DNA of 10,734 nt from Bacillota bacterium (GTDB lineage: Bacteria; Bacillota; Clostridia; Oscillospirales; Acutalibacteraceae). This document shows positions 6,234 to 10,734 of this stretch, in pieces. Under the pieces are notes generated by a model that had not been told where the DNA came from, ran no database searches, and saw only the letters and a program-made list of their open reading frames with translations. Every line of letters starts with the position of its first letter. Within the stretch, counting starts at the first letter, position 1. The stretch lies in the NCBI GenBank assembly GCA_023391275.1, contig JAEWBE010000052.1, positions 1-10,734 of the forward strand, in the 5' to 3' direction. The position numbers and the translations under genes were made by a program.

Positions 6234-7718
6234 TTACATTGCATATTTCATAATGGTTTCCTGTGAAAATTCCGATCTTTTCAATTCCCCTGTGAGTTTC
6301 CCTTTATTCATTACATAAATGCGGTCACACATACCGATTAACTCGGGAAGTTCGGAGGATACCATAATGATCCCTTTTCCACTTTGTACAAGCTGGGTCA
6401 TTAATTTGTATATCTCAAATTTTGCACCAACATCAATTCCCCTGGTTGGTTCATCCAGAATCAGAACGTTGGGGTTTCGCAGCATCCATTTCACCAAAAG
6501 CACTTTTTGCTGATTGCCGCCGCTCAACGCCTGAATCGCGGTTTCCAAAGTCGGTGTTTTTACACTCATTTTTTCAAAATAGTCCTCGACTACGGCGCGT
6601 TCCTTGTTCGTATGTGCCCAGCCGCCGTAAATCACTTTTTCCAAACTTGCGATGCTTGCATTTTCCATAACACTGCGAATTGGAATAATACCATACCTTC
6701 TGCGGTCCTCCGACATCATGGCGATTCCACGCCCTATGCTGTCCTTGGCATTTTTTACTTTCACGTTTTTACCGCTTACTTTAATACTGCCCGACGTAAT
6801 TGGGTCCAGCCCAAACAGGGAACGCATCACTTCCGTACGCCCCGCGCCCATCAGGCCGGCAAACCCCACAATTTCACCTCTCTTCAGATAAAAGCTGATA
6901 TCTTCATAAATATTTTCACTGCACAGATTTTCAACTTCCAACAGCGTCTCCCCGACGGGTATGGTTTCTTTTGGGTAGACATTATCCATTTTGCGGCCCA
7001 CCATGAGCGAGATAACAGTTTCCATATCCAGTTCACTCGCGGGGCGGCTTTCCACCACGGCACCATCGCGGAGGATGGTAATGTCGTCAGCAATTTTGAA
7101 TACCTCTTCCATTTTGTGCGATATGTAGATAATACTGACGCCGCGGGCTTTAAGCTGCGCGATTTTTTCAAACAGAATTTCTACTTCTCTTTGCGTAATC
7201 GCCGAGGTTGGTTCATCCATGACGATGATATCCGCTTTATAGGAAATTGCTTTCATGATTTCAAGCATTTGAATATCTGAAATCGTAAGCGTTTTAAGCT
7301 GCTGATCCGGCGCATAGGGAAGATTTTCTTCCTTAAGGAATTTCAGCGTTTCCGAACGGATAAGCTTCCAGTCGACTTTCCCGAATTTATTCACTGGCAA
7401 TCTGCCCAGGAATAAATTTTCTTCAATTGTAATTTCCGGTACAAAATTCAGTTCCTGCGCAATCATTGCAATGCCGTGGCTTCGCGCCTGAATAGGGCTC
7501 TGAATCTTCACGGGCTTTTCATCTATGTACAGCTGCCCTCCGTCCGGCTTGTAAATTCCGTTGATGATTTTCATCAGAGTTGATTTTCCGGCTCCATTTT
7601 CACCGCAAAGAGCGTGTACCGTCCCTTTGCGCACCGCAAAATCGATCTTGTCAAGGGCCCGTACGCCCGGGAACATCTTTTCGATTTGGCTGGCACGCAA
7701 TTTGATATCTGATTCCAT
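6234..7718 (-). CDS. ABC sugar transporter ATP-binding protein (double ATPase, RbsA/MglA family)
   Basis: 494 aa with two fused ABC domains, the normal form for ribose/galactose-type importers; it energises the permease from the cytoplasm. Domain 1 has Walker A GENGAGKST (39-47), Walker B IIVMDEPTS (164-172) and switch His H201; its signature loop is degenerate (LTISD, 144-148). Domain 2 has a degenerate Walker A GLMGAGRTE (288-296), an intact signature LSGGNQQK (398-405), Walker B LILDEPTRGIDVG (419-431) and a degenerate switch region (SSELPE). This asymmetry is normal in the family. The frame is open upstream to 7829, but the ATG at 7718 is chosen because a perfect AAGGAGG (7728-7734) stands 9 nt before it and family homology begins there. 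It is the first gene of the importer operon, behind a candidate sigma-A promoter near 7913-7941. Confidence 0.95.
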   Translation of the reverse strand: MESDIKLRASQIEKMFPGVRALDKIDFAVRKGTVHALCGENGAGKSTLMKIINGIYKPDGGQLYIDEKPVKIQSPIQARSHGIAMIAQELNFVPEITIEENLFLGRLPVNKFGKVDWKLIRSETLKFLKEENLPYAPDQQLKTLTISDIQMLEIMKAISYKADIIVMDEPTSAITQREVEILFEKIAQLKARGVSIIYISHKMEEVFKIADDITILRDGAVVESRPASELDMETVISLMVGRKMDNVYPKETIPVGETLLEVENLCSENIYEDISFYLKRGEIVGFAGLMGAGRTEVMRSLFGLDPITSGSIKVSGKNVKVKNAKDSIGRGIAMMSEDRRRYGIIPIRSVMENASIASLEKVIYGGWAHTNKERAVVEDYFEKMSVKTPTLETAIQALSGGNQQKVLLVKWMLRNPNVLILDEPTRGIDVGAKFEIYKLMTQLVQSGKGIIMVSSELPELIGMCDRIYVMNKGKLTGELKRSEFSQETIMKYAM

Positions 7719-7727
7719 TCTGACTTT

Positions 7728-7734
7728 CCTCCTT
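7728..7734 (-). promoter_or_regulatory. Ribosome binding site that fixes the ATPase start
   Basis: AAGGAGG on the minus strand, 9 nt before the ATG at 7718. It decides in favour of the 494-residue product over the longer open frame beginning at 7829. Confidence 0.85.
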
Positions 7735-7808
7735 GGTTTTTCGAATGAATACAACTGACATAACGGGTAACAAAGTGCTTCTGAACTGCAGGATTTTATT
7801 GCGATTTC

Positions 7809-7849
7809 CAGAATAAATTTCTTTGACATTTATTTAGCTTATTATTCTG
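7809..7849 (-). other. Leader stem-loop candidate upstream of the importer operon
   Basis: The 8-bp inverted repeat CAGAATAA (7809-7816) and TTATTCTG (7842-7849) encloses 25 nt in the predicted 5' leader of the importer mRNA. An alternative pairing TAAAT with ATTTA is possible inside. It is AT-rich and weak. No riboswitch family is recognised. Confidence 0.3.
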
Positions 7850-7863
7850 AATGTGTGTCATTA
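7847..7863. repeat. 17-bp direct repeat, copy 1
   Basis: CTGAATGTGTGTCATTA. A copy with one mismatch (CTGAATGTGTGTAATTA) lies 322 bp away at 8169-8185. The copies bracket the gene-free AT-rich spacer between regulator and importer genes. Function unknown. Confidence 0.6.
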
Positions 7864-7874
7864 CCAATAATCTT

Positions 7875-7896
7875 ATGCAATAACAAATGTTTGCAT
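7875..7896. promoter_or_regulatory. Candidate operator of the importer operon
   Basis: Inverted repeat ATGCAA, 10-nt spacer, TTGCAT. It lies just downstream of the predicted transcription start (about 7905), where a repressor would block transcription. Its left half, TTATGCAAT (7873-7881), also occurs in the perfect palindrome at 9396-9416 in front of the regulator gene, which makes a shared regulator plausible. Confidence 0.4.
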
Positions 7897-7912
7897 GTGA
7901 CCATTTTAACAC

Positions 7913-7941
7913 ATTAAAATTAAAAGTTGAAATAATGTCAA
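7913..7941 (-). promoter_or_regulatory. Sigma-A-type promoter of the importer/catabolic operon
   Basis: On the minus strand, a consensus -35 TTGACA (7941-7936), a 17-bp spacer and TTTAAT (7918-7913; five of six bases match TATAAT). The predicted start is near 7905, leaving about 190 nt of leader before the ATPase ATG. A second possible -10, TGTTAAAAT (7911-7903), is of the extended type. Confidence 0.6.
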
Positions 7942-8168
7942 ATGACTTTCCGAACTTGTTGGTTTATATTATATCGGTGTTTTATACTAATATCAATTAA
8001 TAAATTTATTTTTTTTATGTTATATGTCAATTATCATATAAAAAATCCCATATTTCCTTTGATAAAACTGACTTTCTTTAAAAATGCATTACTGAAAATT
8101 CATTATTATTTTCGTCACCAAACGGATACTATCAAAACAATATGGTAAAAAATTATATTATTTTATGA

Positions 8169-8185
8169 CTGAATGTGTGTAATTA
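8169..8185. repeat. 17-bp direct repeat, copy 2
   Basis: CTGAATGTGTGTAATTA, one mismatch from the copy at 7847-7863, same orientation. It lies about 50 bp beyond the regulator stop codon. Confidence 0.6.
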
Positions 8186-8237
8186 ATTCGACATCAAAAA
8201 CAATTTGCAGGGACACCGTTTCATTTTCTGTAGTGAT

Positions 8238-9263
8238 CTAAATATTTTGTTTGATTTTAACTACATTGTTCATGTAAACCATTCCGCCCTTTGGAACGAC
8301 ATCCTCAATAAAATAATTAAACATTCGTTTCGCGGTCTGATATCCCTGTTCGAAAGGTTCCTGACAAATCGTTGCATCAATGGTTCCCTCCAAAACTGCC
8401 TGGCGTGTTGCCGGAATATCGTCAAAAGTGATTAAATGCAGTTTTTGTGCAAGGCCAAGTTCCTCCACCGCTCTGCATACTCCTGCCACACCGGCAGCTG
8501 TAATATAAATGCTGTTGATCTCATGATAGTGCTTTAATGCTTCTTTGGTATATTGGTACGCGATATCATCATCATCCTGACTTTCAATCACATCCACAAC
8601 AGAAATATTCATTTTTGACTCTTTCACTTCTCTGCAAAAACCATGGATGCGGCCGTTATGCCCCTGCATCTTCAGCGATCCGGTAACAATTAACGTTTTC
8701 CCCCTTTCCTTCATGATAAGGGACAGCATTCCGGCCGCCGTTTTGCCGCCTTTTATGTAATTGCAGCCAACATAAAACAACCGGGAGGTTTTCCTGACAT
8801 CAGAGTTAATCGTGGCAACCGGGATTCCCACTTCGATTAATTCGTTGATCCTATCCGCAATCAAAGGCACGTCAATGGTCGTCAGACACAGGGCATCGAC
8901 TCCTTTATCAACCAGACGCTGGATTGCCTCAAGATGCATATCCACATCAAATCCCTTCAGCAAAATCAATTCCAGCGAAAATCCATAGTCTGAAAGTTCT
9001 TTTTCGGCAGCCTGCAATCCGGCGATTACGTCATCAAAAAACGGATTATCCACACTTGGCAGAAGGCACCCAATTTTAATCGGCTTTTTTCTGGCCGCCA
9101 GCGCCTTGCCTGCCCGATTCGGTTTGTACTCCAGATCGGCTGCAATTTTTTTGACACGCAATTCCACCTCACTGTTTACGCCACCCCGGTTATTTAGCGC
9201 TCTGTCTACCGTTCCCCTGGACACATTCGCAATCTTCGCAATATCTTTTATTGTGACCGCCAT
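8238..9263 (-). CDS. LacI-family transcriptional regulator with ribose-type sensor domain
   Basis: 341 aa from the ATG at 9263, which has GAGGAG 6 nt upstream; the frame is open to 9290, but the family begins at MAVTIKDIAKIA. The N-terminal LacI helix-turn-helix is at about 4-23 (IKDIAKIANVSRGTVDRAL), with the hinge region at about 47-57 (YKPNRAGKAL). The rest is a type I periplasmic-binding fold (Peripla_BP_4). It contains GCLLPSVDNPFFDDV (65-79), VDALCLTTID (122-131), NSDV (153-156), a GRIHGF segment (204-209), YITAAGVAGV (253-262) and ITFDDIP (278-284). This sensor resembles the sugar-binding proteins that feed ABC importers, so it probably binds the imported sugar or a derivative and controls the downstream operon. 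It is transcribed in the same direction as that operon, from its own promoter with a 200-nt leader containing several palindromes, consistent with autoregulation. Effector and sign of control are unknown. Confidence 0.94.
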   Translation of the reverse strand: MAVTIKDIAKIANVSRGTVDRALNNRGGVNSEVELRVKKIAADLEYKPNRAGKALAARKKPIKIGCLLPSVDNPFFDDVIAGLQAAEKELSDYGFSLELILLKGFDVDMHLEAIQRLVDKGVDALCLTTIDVPLIADRINELIEVGIPVATINSDVRKTSRLFYVGCNYIKGGKTAAGMLSLIMKERGKTLIVTGSLKMQGHNGRIHGFCREVKESKMNISVVDVIESQDDDDIAYQYTKEALKHYHEINSIYITAAGVAGVCRAVEELGLAQKLHLITFDDIPATRQAVLEGTIDATICQEPFEQGYQTAKRMFNYFIEDVVPKGGMVYMNNVVKIKQNI

Positions 9264-9278
9264 ATTTTTCTCCTCACC

Positions 9279-9291
9279 GTGCACGGGCACG
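9279..9291. promoter_or_regulatory. GTGCNCGGGCACG element, copy near the regulator ribosome binding site
   Basis: GTGCACGGGCACG, just upstream of the regulator ribosome binding site. It overlaps a perfect 10-bp palindrome CCGTGCACGG (9277-9286). The same 13-mer with one change occurs at 9443-9455. Two such copies in one leader suggest protein binding, perhaps by the regulator itself. Confidence 0.4.
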
Positions 9292-9395
9292 AAAAACCCA
9301 AAAAATTAAACTAGCTTAAGTCTAAATAATCTTTATTGTCCCTAAGATAGTTCTAAACATGATAATTTTATTTTAATGAAACTGTTGCAGCATGT

Positions 9396-9416
9396 CTTTT
9401 ATGCAATGCATAAAAG
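9396..9416. promoter_or_regulatory. Perfect 21-bp palindrome in the regulator leader, candidate operator
   Basis: CTTTTATGCA, central A, TGCATAAAAG: 10 perfect base pairs on each side. It lies about 55 bp downstream of the predicted regulator transcription start. Size and perfect symmetry fit a dimeric helix-turn-helix repressor such as the adjacent LacI-type protein. It shares TTATGCAAT with the dyad at 7873-7896 in front of the importer operon. The single-base centre lacks the CG step common in LacI-family operators. Confidence 0.5.
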
Positions 9417-9442
9417 CTTATCAAATGCCATATTACATTTTG

Positions 9443-9455
9443 GTGCTCGGGCACG
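9443..9455. promoter_or_regulatory. GTGCNCGGGCACG element, copy near the regulator transcription start
   Basis: GTGCTCGGGCACG. GTGC and GCAC form an inverted repeat with 4-nt spacing, centred about 15 bp downstream of the predicted start of the regulator transcript, a typical repressor position. It matches the copy at 9279-9291 at 12 of 13 bases. Confidence 0.45.
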
Positions 9456-9470
9456 TCTGTTCTGTCTTTT

Positions 9471-9498
9471 AGTATATCGAGAGCAGCAGGGATGTCAA
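9471..9498 (-). promoter_or_regulatory. Sigma-A-type promoter of the LacI-family regulator gene
   Basis: On the minus strand, consensus TTGACA (9498-9493), a 16-bp spacer and TATACT (9476-9471; five of six bases match). The predicted start is near 9464, giving a leader of about 200 nt before the ATG at 9263. Confidence 0.65.
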
Positions 9499-9660
9499 TA
9501 CTTTTTATATTTATTTTCTACTTTTTATAATTTAATTTATTTATTTTTATATATATTATACAATTATTAATTCTTTTTTTCTCGTGCTTTGTGCTTGCAC
9601 GGAAAAACATTTTTTCTTTTTTCTTTACTGTCAATATTATCCATGGCCTTATGAATTCGA

Positions 9661-9749
9661 TCCGGAAACTTATTTTGGTCCGGAAATTAACCCGGCATTT
9701 TTTGTCTGTTGAAAAAGTTATTGCGTATTTGGCCCGGAATTCACCCGTG
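9661..9749. repeat. Cluster of CCGGAA-type short repeats
   Basis: TCCGGAAA at 9661, TCCGGAAATTAACCCGG at 9679-9695 and CCCGGAATTCACCCG at 9733-9747. The last two align as CCGGAA(A)TTnACCCG. The repeats are GC-rich islands in an otherwise AT-rich spacer. Function unknown; they may be protein-binding sites or remnants of older sequence. Confidence 0.35.
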
Positions 9750-9866
9750 AAGGACTGCCTGACTTATGTTAAATTTTGCCTGTTCCACCGGTAAGCAGTT
9801 TTCTGATTTTACCGCAAATTTAAAGGCCGAATCATTGTTAAAAGTCCTTATTCGGTTGTAAACAAA

Positions 9867-9880
9867 TTTTAACGTTAAAA
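9867..9880. promoter_or_regulatory. Perfect 14-bp palindrome upstream of the kinase promoter
   Basis: TTTTAACGTTAAAA, a full dyad with a central CG, about 40 bp upstream of the -10 box of the kinase gene. Partial copies GTTAAAA (9837-9843) and TGTTAATTT (9886) flank it. The central CG step fits a LacI/CcpA-type site, and the position suits an activator or an upstream repressor contact. Confidence 0.4.
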
Positions 9881-9917
9881 AATAATGTTAATTTACGCTT
9901 GTATTTGACCGATTATG

Positions 9918-9926
9918 TGTTATAAT
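9918..9926 (+). promoter_or_regulatory. Extended -10 promoter of the sugar kinase gene
   Basis: TGTTATAAT, a consensus -10 preceded by TGn. No good -35 is found at 16-18 bp spacing (best is TTGTAT), as is usual for extended -10 promoters. The predicted start is near 9933, about 66 nt before the ATG. Confidence 0.6.
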
Positions 9927-9951
9927 TTGATCCATACAGGGGTCATCTCAA

Positions 9952-9970
9952 ATAATTCAAATTGAATTAT
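9952..9970. promoter_or_regulatory. Perfect 19-bp palindrome in the kinase leader, candidate operator
   Basis: ATAATTCAA, central A, TTGAATTAT: 9 perfect base pairs on each side. It begins about 20 bp downstream of the predicted transcription start and ends 28 bp before the ATG. This is a natural roadblock position for a repressor of the kinase gene. The cognate regulator is not in the window unless it is the LacI-type protein. Confidence 0.5.
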
Positions 9971-9998
9971 AAATTTAATACATACTAGGAGAAGGAAT

Positions 9999-10734
9999 AT
10001 GATCAACACTGTCACACTAAACCCTGCTATTGATAAAATGCTGTTTCTGAATAAACTGGAAAAAAATATGACCAACCGAATTCAGGAGATTGAGCAGACA
10101 ATTGGCGGAAAGGGAACCCATGTTTCTGTCAATCTGAAGCAAATGGGTGAAAACAGCAATGTATTTGGAATCTGCCATGGCGAAACCGGGGCAATGATTT
10201 TAAAATTACTGCAGACATATGGATTAAATCTTCATTTTATACATGAGGAAACCTTTCAGACCCGCACGAATTATCTGCTGATTGAGGATAGCGGAGACTG
10301 TACCATTATTGCTGAAAAAGGCGTGCAATTATCTGATACCGACCTGCAAAAACTGTTTGATAAAATGTCAGCGACGATTCAGGAGGAAGATTACCTGATT
10401 CTGTCGGGAGATGTTTCTAACTGTCAGGACCCGATGGTCTATAACAAACTGCTGGCTTTTCTGAAGAAAAAAAACTTAAAAGTATTTTTGGACACCAGCG
10501 GAAATTCTTTGGGGCTGTGCATCAAAGAATCGCCATTTTTAATCAAACCGAATCTGGATGAGCTGTCTACTCTATGCAACCGCCCTGTCTCCCCGGAGGA
10601 TGAGGACATTATTGCCGCCATTGATTCGCTTGACCCTTACCACGTTCAAATCATAGCGGTATCTTTAGGAGGGAACGGCTCAATGGTCAAAACTCCTGAG
10701 GGAACCTTCCGCGTGTACCCCCCAAAAGTTAATG
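9999..10734 (+). CDS. PfkB-family sugar kinase, 1-phosphofructokinase/tagatose-6-phosphate kinase type (C-terminus beyond the window)
   Basis: 245 codons are visible; the gene runs off the right edge. The ATG at 9999 has AGGAG (9987-9991) 7 nt upstream. The protein starts MINTVTLNPAID, the hallmark of 1-phosphofructokinases and LacC-type kinases, which phosphorylate a sugar phosphate with ATP to give a bisphosphate. Other family marks are GGKG (36-39), the lid strands with TRTNYLLIED (88-97), LIKPNLDEL (181-189) and VSLGGNGSM (221-229). The catalytic GAGD segment expected near residues 250-260 is outside the window. Deviations from the usual pattern are GGKGTHVS where GGKGxNVA is common (His at 41 for Asn) and LSGDVS (135-140) where SGSLP is common. 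It is transcribed away from the polyol locus under its own promoter, so co-function with that locus is possible but not shown. The substrate could be fructose-1-phosphate, tagatose-6-phosphate or another sugar phosphate. Confidence 0.88.
   Translation, partial: MINTVTLNPAIDKMLFLNKLEKNMTNRIQEIEQTIGGKGTHVSVNLKQMGENSNVFGICHGETGAMILKLLQTYGLNLHFIHEETFQTRTNYLLIEDSGDCTIIAEKGVQLSDTDLQKLFDKMSATIQEEDYLILSGDVSNCQDPMVYNKLLAFLKKKNLKVFLDTSGNSLGLCIKESPFLIKPNLDELSTLCNRPVSPEDEDIIAAIDSLDPYHVQIIAVSLGGNGSMVKTPEGTFRVYPPKVN

Larger units (their letters stand above)
7719..8237. other. Regulator to importer intergenic region, no gene seen
   Basis: 519 bp of very AT-rich DNA between the regulator stop and the ATPase start. 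It contains a minus-strand sigma-A-type promoter, a dyad that may be an operator, a leader stem-loop candidate (CAGAATAA with TTATTCTG, 7809-7816 and 7842-7849) and a 17-bp near-perfect direct repeat at its two ends. The short open frame on the plus strand at 7942-8148 is Phe/Ile/Tyr-rich with no ribosome binding site and is not a gene. No convincing intrinsic terminator follows the regulator gene, so some read-through into the importer genes is possible. Confidence 0.6.
9291..9998. other. Divergent intergenic region between regulator and sugar kinase
   Basis: About 700 bp without a credible gene. The part near the regulator holds its promoter, leader and palindromes. The middle (about 9500-9660) is extremely AT-rich with TATATATATTATA and long T runs. 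The part at 9661-9750 has three CCGGAA-type repeats. The end near the kinase holds two perfect palindromes and an extended -10 promoter. The open frame at 9591-9794 begins with GTG, lacks a ribosome binding site and resembles nothing known. Confidence 0.6.

Noticed and set aside
6507..7280. 257-residue open frame on the plus strand
   Set aside because: It is antisense to the ABC ATPase, whose motifs are complete; the antisense product is His/Phe-rich without family features or a ribosome binding site.
7823..7850. Consensus TTGACA on the plus strand
   Set aside because: No -10-like hexamer stands at 16-18 bp (TCTGAA at 17), and no plus-strand gene follows.
7881..7897. Catabolite-responsive (cre-like) element overlapping the candidate operator
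   Set aside because: The minus-strand ATGCAAACATTTGTT differs from the cre consensus at two conserved positions, including the central CG.
8185..8237. Possible terminator after the LacI-type regulator
   Set aside because: A TTTTT run is present on the minus strand, but the preceding bases form only 2-4 bp pairings, so no stable hairpin supports termination.
9591..9794. 67-residue plus-strand open frame in the divergent spacer
   Set aside because: It begins with GTG in AT-rich DNA, lacks a ribosome binding site and matches no known family; it covers repeat-like sequence.
1..10734. CRISPR arrays, tRNA/rRNA genes, insertion sequences, phage genes
   Set aside because: No regularly spaced repeats, tRNA-like cloverleaf, transposase motifs or terminal inverted repeats were seen on either strand.

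Overview
The window reads as chromosomal DNA from a low-to-moderate GC Gram-positive bacterium, most likely a clostridial Firmicute. The reasons are strong AGGAGG-type ribosome binding sites, AT-rich spacers, consensus sigma-A-type promoters, a lipoprotein-anchored solute-binding protein and a transketolase split into two polypeptides. The assignment is an inference from composition and gene style only; no rRNA or other taxonomic marker is present.

Layout. From about 9.5 kb back to the left edge, everything lies on the minus strand and forms one sugar or polyol uptake and catabolism locus. In transcription order: a LacI-type regulator (9263-8238); a 519-bp AT-rich spacer with a good promoter and a candidate operator; an ABC sugar importer made of a double ATPase (7718-6234), a permease (6213-5200) and a binding lipoprotein (5030-3990); a spacer rich in RNA hairpins; a zinc-dependent polyol dehydrogenase (3831-2788); an SDR-family dehydrogenase (2745-1978); transketolase N-terminal subunit (1914-1072); transketolase C-terminal subunit (1069-125); and the first 30 codons of a second zinc-type dehydrogenase (90 to the left edge). 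The operon continues out of the window on the left.

On the right, a roughly 700-bp intergenic region carries the promoter and leader of the regulator gene and, facing the other way, an extended -10 promoter and perfect palindromes in front of a PfkB-family sugar kinase gene of the 1-phosphofructokinase/tagatose-6-phosphate kinase type. That gene runs off the right edge.

How the genes work together (inference). The LacI-type protein has a ribose/galactose-type sensor domain and probably controls the importer and enzymes. The importer brings in a free sugar or polyol. Up to three oxidoreductases interconvert polyol, ketose and related compounds, and the split transketolase would move a two-carbon unit to join central metabolism. 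No kinase, isomerase or aldolase is encoded inside the visible operon, and the substrate cannot be named from sequence. The most interesting aspects are this enzyme combination, a set of regulator-site candidates shared between the regulator gene and the operon, and an unusual hairpin arrangement in front of the polyol dehydrogenase start codon.
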